Assembly (NCBI GenBank): GCA_963989385.1
Contig: OZ022513.1
Span: 22,013,928-22,077,927 of the forward strand
DNA: 64,000 bases
Reading direction: 5' to 3'
Source of the DNA: Ctena decussata
Taxonomy: Eukaryota; Mollusca; Bivalvia; Lucinida; Lucinidae
Each line of letters begins with the position of its first letter. The stretch's first letter is position 1. The position numbers and the translations under genes are program-made. The notes beneath the pieces were generated by a model, which was not told where the DNA came from, did not search any database, and saw only the letters and a list, made by a program, of their open reading frames with translations. Shown here in pieces: positions 1 through 12,264 of this stretch.

Positions 1-304
1 AGAGATTTACAAGCGTTCTGAACTAAGCTAAGGGATCTTAAACAGACAACTAGAAGCCACCGCCGCACCCATTATGGTAGTATTCTTCAGTTGCCTAGCA
101 ACGCCATTTGCAAGATCATGATGATTCTGGAAATCGTTGACTGGAAAGAAGGGAAGATGTAATGTAGGAATGTGAACTACTTGACTCGTTTTTGAATACC
201 ATTTGTCCGAAACTTGGCCGTTTGCATGACTTATTGGATGACCCTCGTAATAGGTATATCCATTCTTTTTGAGATGTATCAGTATATATCGGTACTGATT
301 TTTA

Positions 305-360
305 GGTGTACAGGATAATGGACGAGTCCTTTAGGGCGAGTCCAATTATCCTGTGCACCT
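305..360. repeat. Short inverted repeat
   Basis: AGGTGTACAGGATAATGGAC pairs with GTCCAATTATCCTGTGCACCT with small gaps. Confidence 0.6.
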
Positions 361-454
361 TACAATCAGTAATGATATTTACCAGTAAATCTAAAAAAGA
401 AATGGATATATCTGTTTTACTCAACAGCTTTATTGAACTCTTCACCTAAACTCA

Positions 455-540
455 TAAATAAGATAAAATATATTTTTTATTTGTTTAATTATTTTGAAAA
501 TAATTAAACAAATGAAAAATATATTTTATCTTATTTATTT
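455..540. repeat. AT-rich perfect hairpin
   Basis: Arms of about 40 bp (ATAAATAAGATAAAATATAT ... and complement) meet at ATTTTGAAAAT. Confidence 0.75.
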
Positions 541-679
541 ACTTTATCTGATTCAACCTGTCTCCTTGTCTGGAAAATGGACCTTCCTGTCTGATGAACT
601 AAGGTCATTAGTTACCTGACCAATCAGAAACGGCTTGAGTGATCAGAAGGAAATTTGAACCAGAATGCTTGTCTCATTT

Positions 680-915
680 GAGCCGCGACACGACAAAACC
701 AACAATGTGGTTGTGCGCCCAGCGCAGCCTCAGATCAGCCTGGGCATCCGCCCAGTCTGATCAGAGTCTTCGCTGTCCGCATGGAGGTAGCTTAGACCCT
801 TAGCTACCATTTAAGCGCGTAGGGAAGACTCTGCTCAGACTAGGCGGATGCCGAGGCTGATCTGAGTCTGCGCTTGGCGCATAGCCACATTGTTGGTTTT
901 GTCGTGTCGCGGCTC
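680..915. mobile_element. Palindromic MITE family 1, copy 1
   Basis: Full-length foldback element, GAGCCGCGACACGAC ... GTCGTGTCGCGGCTC. The two halves are near-complements: GCGCAGCCTCAGATCAGCC pairs with GGCTGATCTGAGTCTGCGC. It is flanked by ATTT on both sides, a possible 4-bp target duplication. No ORF of its own. Confidence 0.9.
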
Positions 916-916
916 A

Positions 917-1970
917 TTTAAACATCGGACATAGAAAAGGAAAGACCAGAAAACTGGGCTGTTCTTTTTAATCACAAAGAAAATGTTTGTTCAGGGTATT
1001 CATTAGTCTCTCATTGTTTGAGTTATTTCAGTAACATACGTTTTAGTGCTCATTTTTTTTCAATCACCAGGTATGGTATGCATGGTCTATCAGAACCAAT
1101 GACACAGAGGATTTTTGCAACTAAAACATATGTTGTGCTATTGAAATAAACTAGCTAGTGTGCCGTTTTATATGGATTACCAACAAGTTTCAGTGGTTAA
1201 TTTAACATCTTTCTATGAAAACGTATGTTGTAGGGACTCACCTAATTGATGAGTAAACACAACATTGTTTTAGGATGTATGGGTACACATCCATGTTTTT
1301 CTGCCATTTATGCAAAGGGAACACATTGCTTCTCTGGACGCCGTAGCTCTTCCCAGTGGTCTACTCTTAAAGGAAACAATTTCTCCTTGCTCCCACATGA
1401 GCAAATTCCTACTTTCAATAGATGTCCCCCATTGAGAAAGAAGGCAAAAAAAATGGCAGCGTTGCTTTTTGGTAAACAGTTTACTGTGACCCTAATTCAG
1501 TGCTCATTTTCCGCTCACAAAAGTTGGTAACCATCCATAACATCTGAGGTGAGTCTTATGCAATCATATGGTTAAATGAAATATTTTCATATAACATATG
1601 TTGTGGAAACTCATCTAAGCGAGGGGAGTCAAATGAATACCCTTAACAAATATTTCTGTGGTCAAAAGGAAAACAGCAGAGTTTACTGAAACAGAAGTTT
1701 GTTCAGTTGCAGCTCTGCAATAATTGGTCTATTCAAAACTGTACATAAAATCTGTACATGATAACAGGACATGATAACTATACAGTTATCAGAATTTATC
1801 AGTACTGGCAACTTCAAAGAAAAGTATTGTCAGCTGTGGATTAAATTTATTGTGTGTTCATTTCTCAAAAGCCTTTTCAAAAGTAACTTTAGCACGCAAA
1901 CTAGATGTGTGCATTTGAAATACAAACAGGTGATATCCCAATCCCCACCCCCATACCCACATCAAAATTA
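917..1970. other. No gene recognised
   Basis: AT-rich DNA. ORFs are under 100 codons, lack signal, motif or splice context and look random. Confidence 0.6.
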
Positions 1971-1974
1971 GTGT

Positions 1975-2800
1975 AAAGTTATGGTTCCTTTTCTTTGAAC
2001 ATCAACTGACAATGCTATATGTTTGTACCTAGTTTCGTGAACATTTCTGCAATGGTTCTCACGTAATGCAAAGGACCATTTTCCATACTGAAATTATAAA
2101 GGGACAAAATTCTGTAAGCATTGTAGGTAGAGTTAAGGTTCTTGTCCTCTGCGTATTGTCTGATGATGCTTTATACTTGTACAAAGTTTCATGAAAATGT
2201 CAAATTATTGAAAGGACATGATTTCCATACTAAAAACACATAGTGGCATAATTTTGTCAAAAATGTTGGTGGAGTTACGGTTTTGTCCCATGCACATTGT
2301 CTGATGAATAATAACATTTTTACCAAGTTTAAGAAAAATCTTAAACGGATTAACAGGTTATAGAGCAGACGCGATTTCTATGCTGAAAATTACAGAGGGG
2401 CATCATTCTGTCAAAACTGTAGATGGCGTCACAAGTCATGTTTTCTGCATATAGATTGATGATGCTTTATATTTGCTCAGAGTCTCGCAAATTTACTGGT
2501 ATGTCAAAAGTTTTCAGAGTTATGGAGCGGACACGATTTTCATACTAAAATTAACAATGGTGCATAATTCCATAAAAAAGTAGATAGAATAACGGTTCTT
2601 GGTCTATGCACATCTTCTTCTGATGATTTATATTCGTACTACGTCTCGTGAAAATATCTCAAAAGTTTCAATTATTGTGCGGAAACGATTTGTGAAATTC
2701 AGACACACAGACATTCAGACAGATAGACAGACAGCTATGGGGAAAACAATATATCTACCCCAGATGTGGGAGGGACGTGGGGGGGGGGGGGGGGGGGAGG
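1975..2800. repeat. Degenerate tandem array A (about 150-bp units)
   Basis: About five units containing GATGATGCTTTATA(C/T)TTGTAC, AAAATTACAAAGGGGCATAA-like blocks and GTAGGTAGAGTTA. It ends in an ACAGACAGATAGACAGACAG tract and a poly-G run at 2779-2797. Same family as 51649-53512. Confidence 0.7.
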
Positions 2801-2871
2801 GAAAATTTGTCTCCATCAAGGCCTATCGGAGCTCAAGTTATAAACTCTGGTAGCCATAACGAGTGTGTCCA

Positions 2872-2961
2872 TATTTCATAGTTGTAGGGAATCTCTTTTA
2901 TAGATTGTTAGCCTTAGCAACAGCATAGCAACCACTTAAGTCGTTTTATGAATACGGCCCC
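2872..2961. mobile_element. Half copy of the GGGGCCGTATTCATAAA MITE
   Basis: ATTTCATAGTTGTAGGGAAT through AATACGGCCCC matches the right half of the element at 45064-45286. The left half is absent. Confidence 0.75.
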
Positions 2962-3125
2962 AGGTTATATGTTTCCTGGTCCTTTGGGATCACTTGGCTC
3001 ATTATGAGTCATCCAAATAATAGATCCACAGAAGCCGGCGCTAAGTGGCGTGTGGGCAACATAACTACACAGTAACAGTCATTACTGTTGTCATTGCTGC
3101 ACATGTTACTACACACATTATTATT

Positions 3126-3361
3126 GAGCCACGACGTGAAAAAAGCAACAAAGTGGTTTTGCGCTCAGCGCAGACTCAGATCAGCCTGGGCATCCGCCCA
3201 GTCTGATCAGAGTCTTCGCTGTCCGCTTGGAGGTAGCTTAGACCCTTAGCTACCCTTTAAGTGCTTAGCAAATAGTCTGACCAGTCTTGTCAGATATCAA
3301 GGCTGATCTGAGCCTGCGCTGGCCGCATGACCACTTTGTTTGTTTTCTCGTGTCGCGGCTC
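3126..3361. mobile_element. Palindromic MITE family 1, copy 2
   Basis: Same termini and centre (GGAGGTAGCTTAGACCCTTA) as copy 1. The left end is diverged (GAGCCACGACGTGA) and the flanks do not show a clear target duplication. Confidence 0.88.
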
Positions 3362-4119
3362 ATATGATCATTACTGCAAATGAAGAGACTCAAAACAATC
3401 GAAGCTGCTATTCTCTTTTCTCTGATGTTTACCTTGCTTGCTGAGAATTCCTTAAGCAGCCATTTTAAGATATGTGGCTCAGGTGGCTGTGCTAGTTTTG
3501 TGAGACGTTTGTAATGGTTTTGTGGTGACAGGACACGGAGCCGTTTTTCATATTTGATTGTTTTGTATCTACGCGTATTTCGATGTTACATGTCTTTCTG
3601 TCTAATATTTTGATCGTGTATACAGGAATAGAAACTGGTCCCTCTGCTCGCCGTCTTCTTGCCAAAGGGGAGGGATGGGGTCATCTCCCCAACATTCTTT
3701 TCGAGTGCTAAATATTTCATTTGCTTTAGGTGAATAGGTACACATTCATCTTTTTTGCCAGTTTTTACAAAGGCATTTTACAAAGGAACAACCAATATGA
3801 CCTCCACTTTTCCTCCTTGGAAGAAGAAGCCTTTCTAAAAAACAGAGGGGACTTGTCTTATAAACACAACAAAAACTGCTCCTTACCTAGTGATCAATTG
3901 TTTTTCCTAAAATGTTAACTCCTATTTAAAGGGAAGTAAAAATAACAATGTCAGAGTTCTCCAATTACCTAAAAACATAAGTTTCACGGACCATACTAAG
4001 TGTTTGATTGAAAAGCTGACAGTTTGGGTATTAGTAAATTAGCTGACTGATTTCAGTGCAGACGAGAATGCTATTTGCTATTCACAATATGGTCTGGGAC
4101 TCATTTGCATCACCCTATA

Positions 4120-4402
4120 CATAGAGGATCTTACATAAGTGCTCATGTATTCACCAACGAGTTTAATAAATTCAATGATACATGAGCACGAATGCAAGAT
4201 TTTATTAATCATATGACACTAAAATCGCATTTTATAAGCAAATTTTGCACTAAAACGTCACGATTTCGCCATTAGAAAAAGCGACGTTTTATGGACGTCA
4301 ACGCATAACGTTACGGCGTAATTTGCATATTTAATCCACTAGTGGATTATCGTTTTTAATGCATGGCTCTATTACACTCTCAGATGCGACGTCATATGAT
4401 AA
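4120..4402 (+). mobile_element. Dispersed repeat family 2, copy 1
   Basis: A hairpin arm pair (GTGCTCATGTAT ... ATACATGAGCAC) is followed by a core bounded by TCATATGAC and GTCATATGATAA. The core contains ATTTTGCACTAAAACGTCAC and CCACTAGTGGATTATCG. The same core occurs at 8970, 11483 and 49945. Confidence 0.75.
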
Positions 4403-5846
4403 TTCTGTAATAATATGCTTTTGAACGTGACCACACCAACTTGTACTATGAAAAGATGTTATCTAAAAGTGTTAGGGGACTGGCAATCAGTGGTCTGATC
4501 AACTCTGATATGCGTGAAATTAAATTGCCTAAAAAGAATGAGCATGTTTAATGTTTGTACGGTCATGTGCATTTGAAGATTTTGCATATGCCTCAAGAGC
4601 AGTTACATTCGTCCGGATAACAGCTAATCTGTTAATGGTATCCAGATTTTGTTGAGGATTACTCTGATAAATGGCCTACCAGACAGATGTGTATGTCAAA
4701 TTACGGAAAATGACGAGAAAGCCTGGACAAAACATATATCTGGTATGACAAGCATATACTTAACGGCTGTCCTGAATACTCCACAATTTTTATGTTTCAT
4801 ATTTTTGTTACATGTACGAATGTCTTCTGGTTTATGTAAATGGTGCTTGGTTGTACAATTTAGTTGACGTCACCGTCAAGTGAAGCTGACTTAAGGGTAC
4901 AGTCCACTAAATATTAATGAGGACTTGCCCCGCCTCTTTTTTTCGGGGGAGAGCATTAGATTGATATTGTAAACAGAGATGACGTCACCTGTCAATCATG
5001 CATGTTGGATCTATTCCGGTATAAAGAAGACCAACAAATGATAGTAATAATAGGGGAAGCGGTTACAGAAGATGATGATGATGATGAATCAAAGGCTATT
5101 TGAAACACATTTTGTTCAAACTGTCGTCTACAATGTAGTCCGTCCGTGCTGGCCGTGAGATCGCGCTTTCTATCCTGGACATGCCGTGATTCTGCTCTTG
5201 CCTCCGTGTTAGGGAGTATTGAAATATTTCTGTTTATCTCATTAGCCGTCACTCACTTAAAGCTTTACCCCGCCACCCTGGTCACCAATCAAGGCCTGTA
5301 CAGTTGCTGCTCATATTTCTTTTGTTCAGATATTGAGAACCAGTACAGGGACACTCTGCATCAGTCTCCCAGAAAATTTTCTCGGGCATTTGAGCGTGCG
5401 TGTGCGGGGACCAACCCTGCATCCGTCGCCTAGAACATCTGCCCATATTTTCTTCAATGAGCTGCGTCACAGAGCATATGCAATCAACAACGACGCATAT
5501 CAACTTCGCACTATGATCAGAGTTTCAGATGTTACATGTAGCTATCTGAAGTATCCGCTGTGTTATTTCCAAGATTTTGCATCTTGTCTTTGTGAGTATG
5601 AATATTTACAAGTGCGTTGATTTAAGGATTATAAATGTAGTTTGGTAGTATTGATCCTTATAATGTATGTCAAGTTCGACTATGCGGTCATTTTATCCTA
5701 ATCAACATCTCATCAATTCGTCTGTGTGTGAGATGTGGCCGAAATACTACTGAAAGGGTCGTAAACTCCCAAATCATCCATTTATTCCTCACCAACGCTA
5801 TCAAGGACTTAATTATTGATTTTGTGGCAGTGAAAATAGTGACTTC
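4403..5846. other. No gene proven; GC-richer stretch at 5100-5520
   Basis: Several overlapping short ORFs occur on both strands at 5000-5620. The minus-strand frame ending at 5282 follows an acceptor-like TGTGACGCAG and is rich in charged residues, Cys and Trp. It matches nothing I know. A (GAT)n run is at 5074. No other structure seen. Confidence 0.4.
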
Positions 5847-5951
5847 CCAGCAGGCACATGACGTTGAAATGACATCGTTCTGATGTCGATGCGACGTAAT
5901 GACGTCACATCGACATCAGAACAACGCCAATTTGACGTCATGTGCCCGCTT
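5847..5951. mobile_element. CRE-like palindromic MITE (CCCAGCAGGCACATGACGTTG)
   Basis: TIRs CAGCAGGCACATGACGTTG and TGACGTCATGTGCCCGCT flank GACGTC/GACATC motifs. The same family occurs at 47611, 49175 and, truncated, at 34417. Confidence 0.7.
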
Positions 5952-6118
5952 GATTATTGTTTATTCAGCTAGCACCTGCATTCTTCATGCACATATCACT
6001 AGTAAGAAATACTATTAAAAAGGTCCACCAAATTCCAACTCAGCATTTATTTTGCTATCTTTATGGACGACAGATTAAAGGTAAACTCTGTAAATATGTT
6101 TCTCTTTGTTTGAACATT

Positions 6119-6122
<4 letters not shown>

Positions 6123-6173
<51 letters not shown>
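6123..6173. repeat. (AG)n microsatellite
   Basis: About 25 uninterrupted AG units. Confidence 0.95.
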
Positions 6174-6176
<3 letters not shown>

Positions 6177-6345
6177 CATTCACAAAATGTCAATAACAAA
6201 TTCCCCTAACTGTTGACTGAAATGATATCTATTTATACAGCTTTCAAAACCTGGAGCTCCCGATGTGTGTGTAGGGCGGCGAGGGGGTGGGGAAACTGAC
6301 CTTCCATAAGCAGGTGTTACATACTATATCAATTCGTTGTCTGGC

Positions 6346-6540
6346 CAGAGACCCCATAACCCAGTGGGTTGAGCGCCGGCCTGCTGATCTGCGATTAGGG
6401 ATTCTAATCTGGCTGGAAGCGGAATTACTTCCAATCGTAAACGAGGTTCCATTGCGCACTGCCTTTACTTTTCACTCTCCCATCGTCTTGATGTGCCCGA
6501 AATACTGGGAAAAGGACGTAAAATTGCAAATCGACCATCC
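6346..6540 (+). mobile_element. SINE-1, tRNA-related
   Basis: The head AACCCAGTGGGTTGAGCGCC resembles a pol III A box. The body ends GAAATACTGGGAAAAGGACGTAAAATT, as in the SINE at 15176. The B box is degraded. Confidence 0.5.
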
Positions 6541-7721
6541 ATAGTTGCCTGGTTGAACTGTTGATGACCTGGGCATAGTCCACATGTCTGAAATATATAG
6601 TGAGCTCGCAAGGACAGTCATGATGCGGCTGTTGAAAAATACCATTTTGATAGTATTTGGTTTTCGATAAATAACCCGCATCACGTAAAATTAGCATTAT
6701 ATGGGGCACGTGCAAACGGCGAAGCAGTTTCTTCGCCTTTCAATTTATATATCATACCATTTATACGAACAGGCAAGCCTTTGATCAGAATGTGCGTATC
6801 CACAGACAGAACGGTGTGTTCATTACTCTCGCATGGTAAAGCAAGTTTTCATGTTCGATGGCCTATTGTATCGGCTGTTATTTTAAACACTATAATTACC
6901 TACAGAAATATTTTGATGAAAAAGATTTTCAACAAGAAGTTGCTTATAAAAACCATCTCGCACGGAATGTTTTCAAGCAGAATATGGTAAGCAATGATAA
7001 TAACTATCATTATCTTCCAACTGCTTTTAGCCCTTATAATAAAGCTGCATAAACAACGGTATTTCTTCATATATCTGGCGCCTAAAGCACCCAAAAGTGA
7101 CAGAAAAACTTCCATTGCTGCCTGCAATTTCCACTTTGAGTTCATCTGAAGTGCATAAGGACACTGGTATTAATGACAGCTTCTCAGACCGCCTTCAAAA
7201 AAATAATAAAAAAATAAAATAAAATAAAAAACGTATACATATGAAGGCCGCATGCAGGAATACTATTTTGTCTGTTTCTGTTCACAATGACCAAACATTG
7301 ATACGTTCTCGAGTACTAATTCACCGAGGTCGAACATAAAAATCCATTTGGTTTGTATCCCCGTGTTCATTCACATTTTTGGTATTGAATGCATGGTAGC
7401 TTAATTGATGCGGTCTTGATTTGATCTTGAAAATAATGTTGAAATCATTATTTCAGATAAGTGCTTTGCTGAAAGGACCTTTCTATTTTTTCTTATAACC
7501 CAATAATAATGTTTGCTATAATGGCATTTCTTAAAACTGTATTGCCAAAGCGTTTCTAACACATGTAGACAATATTTTTATTGGATATTCCAGAGAGACA
7601 TAAGTGAAAGTAACGGACAGCTGTCCATAAACTGAACAACGTTGTGAAAATAACGACGATGTGATTCTCACACTTACACAAAGCACATCGGACATTATCA
7701 AGTAAAAGGACAGGCAATGAT

Positions 7722-7968
7722 CTGGGCCCAGTTGTTCAAAGCATCGTTAGCCTAACGAGACCGTTAAGAGGTCAACTTGTTAAGTGTTTTATGACTTTAT
7801 AACCAAATACACTCATATTTTTGTTGAAACAATGTGAGAAGCTTTTGCACTGCATAAGCTTCTCACATTTTTTCAACAAAAAATATTAGGGTATTTGAGA
7901 TATTATTGTTTGAAAATTTAACGAAAAATTAATTAACGACGTCGTAAGTTTTGAACAACCGGGCCCAG
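7722..7968. mobile_element. Foldback MITE with CTGGGCCCAGTTGTTCAAA ends
   Basis: TIRs of 18-19 bp with one mismatch enclose a second inner palindrome (TTGTTGAAACAATGTGAGAAGC and its complement). Length 247 bp. Confidence 0.75.
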
Positions 7969-7986
7969 AACTTTACACAATCATAT

Positions 7987-8222
7987 GAGCTGCGGCACGA
8001 GAAAACCAACAAAGTGGTTGTACGCCCAGCGCAGACTCAGATCAGCATGGGTATCTGCCTGGTATGATCAGACACATCGCTAAGCGCTTAAAGGGTAGCT
8101 AAGGGTCTAAGCTACCTCCATGCGGACAGCGAATAATCTGATCAGACTGGGCGGATGCCCAGGCTGATCTGAGTCTGCGCTGGGCGCACAACCTCTTTGT
8201 TGGTTTTCTCGTGTCGCGGCTC
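7987..8222. mobile_element. Palindromic MITE family 1, copy 3
   Basis: Full-length copy with the centre inverted relative to copy 1 (GGGTAGCTAAGGGTCTAAGC). The left end is slightly diverged (GAGCTGCGGCACGAG); the right end is intact. Confidence 0.88.
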
Positions 8223-8395
8223 AATATTATCCCTTATCATAACCAAAACGGAAGTTCACGAAAGACACGCACGGTAAACTGAATGAGCAACTCTTTCCCA
8301 AACAGGTAGTCATTCAGCTACGCTAATTAATACAGCAATAACATCTACTTTTACCTATTTTTATTTCAAATTACGGAAAATAAAAATAAAAATAT

Positions 8396-8631
8396 GAGCC
8401 GCAACACGACAAAACCAACAATGTGGTTTAGGGCCCAGCGCAGACTCAGATCAGCCTGGGCATCCGCCCAGTCTGATCAGAGTCTTCGCTGTCCGCATGG
8501 AGGTAGCTCAGACCCTTAGCTACCCTTTGAGCACTTAATAAAGAGTCTGATCCAACTGGGCGGATGCCAAGGCCTATCCGAGTCTGCGCTGGGCGCACAA
8601 CCACATTGTTGGTTTTCTCATGTCGCGGCTC
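8396..8631. mobile_element. Palindromic MITE family 1, copy 4
   Basis: Full-length copy flanked on both sides by ATAT. It ends 96 bp before copy 5 begins. Confidence 0.9.
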
Positions 8632-8727
8632 ATATGTGATTGTTTGAAATGGAGTTTCCCTTCCCAAACAGTTCCGAAAAGCTAAGCCCTTCTTATAACT
8701 GAAGAAATACAATATGTGAGTTTAAAT

Positions 8728-8963
8728 GAGCCGCGACACGAGAAAACCAACAATGTGGTTGTGCGCCTTGCGCAGACTCAGATCAGCCTGGGCATCCGCT
8801 CAGTCTTATTAGAGTCTTTGCAATGCGCTTAAAGGGTAGCTAAGGGTCTAAGCTATCTCCATGCGGACAGTGAAGACTCTGGTCAGACTGGGCGGATGCC
8901 CAGTCTGATCTGAGTCTGCGCTGGGCGCATAACCACATTGTTGGTTTTCTCGTGTCGCGGCTC
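8728..8963. mobile_element. Palindromic MITE family 1, copy 5
   Basis: Full-length copy with AAAT flanks on both sides. The family 2 repeat begins only a few bases after it. Confidence 0.9.
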
Positions 8964-8969
8964 AAATAG

Positions 8970-9316
8970 AGGATCTTACATTAGTGCTCATTTATTATTG
9001 AATTTATTAAACGAGTTCGGGAAAAAGATAAGATGCGAGGCTATGCTGAGCATCTTATCGGTTTTCCCCTACGAGTTTAATAAATTCAATAATAAAGGAA
9101 CACGAATGCACGATTCTGTTTATCATATGACACTAAAATGGCATTTTATAAGCAAATTTTGCACTAAAACGTCACGATTTCGCCGTTAGAAAACGCGACG
9201 TTTTTATGGACGTTAACGTATAACGTTACGACGTCATTTGCATATTTAATCTACTAGTGGATTATCGTTTTTAATGCATGGCTTTATTACAATCTCAGAT
9301 AAGACGTCATATGATA
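8970..9316 (+). mobile_element. Dispersed repeat family 2, copy 2
   Basis: As copy 1, with a longer outer hairpin: TTATTGAATTTATTAAACGA pairs with its complement across GATAAGATGCGAGGC. Confidence 0.78.
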
Positions 9317-10343
9317 AAAAATGTGCCTTCGGCGAGTTTCTAAAGTTTCATATCAAATTATTTCATTTTTTTTTCGAGACTTTAAAATCAGACAGCTTTC
9401 TCAAATAGAAGGTGCCAGTTCACCTCCTTATTTTCCCACCATTTTATACAAAGAGGAATAACTTGCGTCATTTCTTGTTGGCTTTCCTGGAGGGCGAAGC
9501 TCTTTCAAATCGGGATATGCTTTAAAAGAGTGACATACCGGTAAACCAGTATAGTAAAGGTTGCCTATACAAATGTTCGCAGAATGCCCGCAAAATAGAA
9601 AAATAAATAAATGAATATATAAATAAATAAAATTTTGAATAAATAAACAAATAAATGAATTAATGACAAAGGGATGCAGGCACAAACTGCAATAACAATG
9701 AATCAGGTTGATTTTAGTGTGTGACGAGAAATTGAGTACAAAAAACAACAACATGAAAACAACACAAGCTTATAAACTATAGAGCTGAAACAACAGGAAA
9801 ATTAAACCGCCAACTAGCCAAGAGAAATGGCGAATTTTAAAATTATTATGCATTGTAACTGTCTAAACCCATCAAAGCCGGAACGGCCAGAATCAGAATG
9901 TTACAAAACACAACATTAAAAAAGTACAGTATGGCCAAAACAAAGGGCCAGTGCCTAGAGATCAACCCGGGCATATGCGCAGTGTAATAAAACATTTCGC
10001 CGTTTATTAGTCCTTTAACTGTTTTTAGAGAACACAAAAACATGGATCAGAAATTGCCGATGTGTTTTCTGATCGTTATTAGCTCATCGCATATGACATC
10101 CAGTATTTTTCTCTTGCAAGGCCGCCATATTGTCTTGGATTTCCTACGCAGTCTTCAGGGAGACAAAGTAATGAATAGTTATAAGAAGTTGATTGATGAT
10201 TTTCTATTCAACCTATTATTCGGCCGACACATTAATTCGTCGATATGTTTTTCTCCTAAATAGCCTTAAAGAGCAATTATTGCTTTATAAAAGATCTGCT
10301 CTGGGCCGAATCTGCCTCCGCAATCATGTTAAATTCAACAAAT
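9317..10343. other. No gene recognised
   Basis: Contains an AAAT/AAATAAATAAA-rich tract at 9599-9660; otherwise unstructured AT-rich DNA. Confidence 0.55.
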
Positions 10344-10602
10344 GAGCCGCGACACGAGAAAACCAACAATGTGGTTGTGCGCCGTGCGCAGACTCAGATC
10401 AGCCTGGAGATCCGCCTAGTTTGATCAGACTCTTTTTTGAGTGCTCAAATGGTAGCTAAGGGTCTAAGCTACCTCCATGCGGACGTCTAAGCTACCTCCA
10501 TGCGGACAGTGAAGACTCTGATCAGACTGGGCGGATGCCCATGCTGATCTGAATCTGTGCTGGGCGCACAACCACAATGTTGGTTTTGTCGGGTCGCGGC
10601 TC
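10344..10602. mobile_element. Palindromic MITE family 1, copy 6, with internal duplication
   Basis: Full-length copy with AAAT flanks on both sides. About 24 bp of the centre (TCTAAGCTACCTCCATGCGG) is duplicated in tandem at about 10465-10508, so this copy is longer than the others. Confidence 0.9.
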
Positions 10603-10901
10603 AAATAGCTTTGTTGGCTGGGAATTACTGTATTTTATGTATGGAATTCCATATGCGCCTTTTTATGCCTTTAGTCTCTTGCGACATTGCCTCTGTACAT
10701 GTGCAATTACGAAACCCACTTACGAAATGCCAAAGCAGTTCACAATACACAAAAAGGAATCAAATGCAACATACATAACACAGCAGGCAAAAAAGCAAAA
10801 AACTAAAAAAAAACCCCACACACAGAGAATTAAATTACTTGAGAATGAATTTTAGGTTAGAGAAAATCACGCTTTTCCATTGTAAGAATTTGAGATAGCA
10901 C

Positions 10902-10960
10902 CTCACTTATAATTCGAGAGGACGAATTGTATGTCATTCTCCTCTCGAATTATAAGTGAG
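10902..10960. repeat. Inverted repeat, 19-bp perfect arms
   Basis: CTCACTTATAATTCGAGAG and its complement, separated by about 21 bp. Confidence 0.75.
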
Positions 10961-11482
10961 ATGACGTCATAGATATATTACCATAGCAACAAGGGAATGA
11001 CCACCTGTTATTCTTAGTACCTTTACAGAATGATGTCTTGATGACGTCACTTACATATCAATATGAACTCTAATTTTTGAGCATGGCAAACAATGTATGC
11101 CATGCTCCACGGGAATTTTTCTATGACATTACAAACTGAAATTCTTTCAAAAGAAACTTCAGTTTTTTTTTCAAACAAATAATTATTCACAAGTCATTTA
11201 AGTCTATGTTAAAAATAGCCGCCTTGAATATTCATTATGTTCGCCTGCGCTATTGCATGCATAACACCGTAGCTACACAGTGTGCATAATATAAAAGTAT
11301 ACATTTATGACGTTGGGTCAGTGCTGATGCAATGTTGCTCCAACGTCGTTTGCCTGTTTATTGTGTTTGAACGATGTTTGTCTGTTAATTGTGCTTCAAC
11401 GCAGTTTATCTGTTAATTGTGCTTCAACGATGTTTGTCTGTTAATTGTGCAAGTGCCATTGACTCAGTAGTTATTTATTATC

Positions 11483-11775
11483 TATCATATGACGTCGCAT
11501 CTGAGAGTGTAATATAGCCATGCATTAAAAACGATAATCCACTAGTGACGTCGTAACGTTATGCGTTGACGTCCATAAAACGTTGCGTTTTCCTATAGCA
11601 AAATTGTGACGTTTCAGTGCAAAATTTGCTAATAAAATGTAATTTTAGTGTCATATGATAAATAGAATCTTGCATTTGTGCTCCTGTATTATTGAATTTA
11701 TTAAACTCGTCGGCTCAGCCTCGCATCTTATCTTTTTCCCCAACTCGTTTAATAAATCCAGTAATACATGAGCCT
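11483..11775 (-). mobile_element. Dispersed repeat family 2, copy 3, inverted
   Basis: Opposite orientation, TATCATATGACGTCGCATCT ... TAGTGTCATATGATAAATAG, then the outer hairpin half. Part of the CCACTAGTGGATT core is deleted. Confidence 0.75.
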
Positions 11776-12089
11776 CTATATAAAGCAAATACTAGGAGCA
11801 CTGCATGCAATTGCAAAATAACTTCGCCGTTAGACATAACATCAAATTGCTCCTGAACGTCAGCACGCCTGTCGCTCATATGCACGACATGAGTTACATA
11901 CGTTTGCATAATGATTAACCTAAAAATCGTGAAGTGTTTCTCGGATCCATAGGATGATACAGTGCCACATTTATTGACTTTTTAGGACGGAAAAAAACCC
12001 TAAATTTATTTTCAGAACCTCGGGAAGACTAAAAAATTCATAGACATCAAGCATGTCAAACGGCATCAATCACGGTATTTATAAAGCAT

Positions 12090-12131
12090 CAACAAAATAA
12101 CAACAACAACAACAACAGCAATAATAATAAT
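12090..12131. repeat. (CAA)n then (AAT)n microsatellite
   Basis: ACAACAACAACAACAACAG followed by CAATAATAATAATAA. Confidence 0.9.
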
Positions 12132-12264
12132 AAACAGTAAGTAGTCAGTATATATGTATGTTTTGCACTTGTGCAAAGCAAGTATTAAAGAGGACAGTCT
12201 GAAAATGTTAGGCAGTATACAGTTGCCTAACTAAAGGAGTTACGAAAGTACCAAATACAAGATT

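Larger units (their letters stand above)
5952..7721. other. No gene recognised outside the SINE and AG tract
   Basis: Short overlapping ORFs only. The frames at 6244-6715 overlie SINE-1. Confidence 0.55.

Noticed and set aside
5282..5503. Minus-strand 73-codon frame with Cys/Trp-rich composition
   Set aside because: It looks mildly protein-like after an acceptor-like site, but has no homology I recognise and no supporting neighbour exon.
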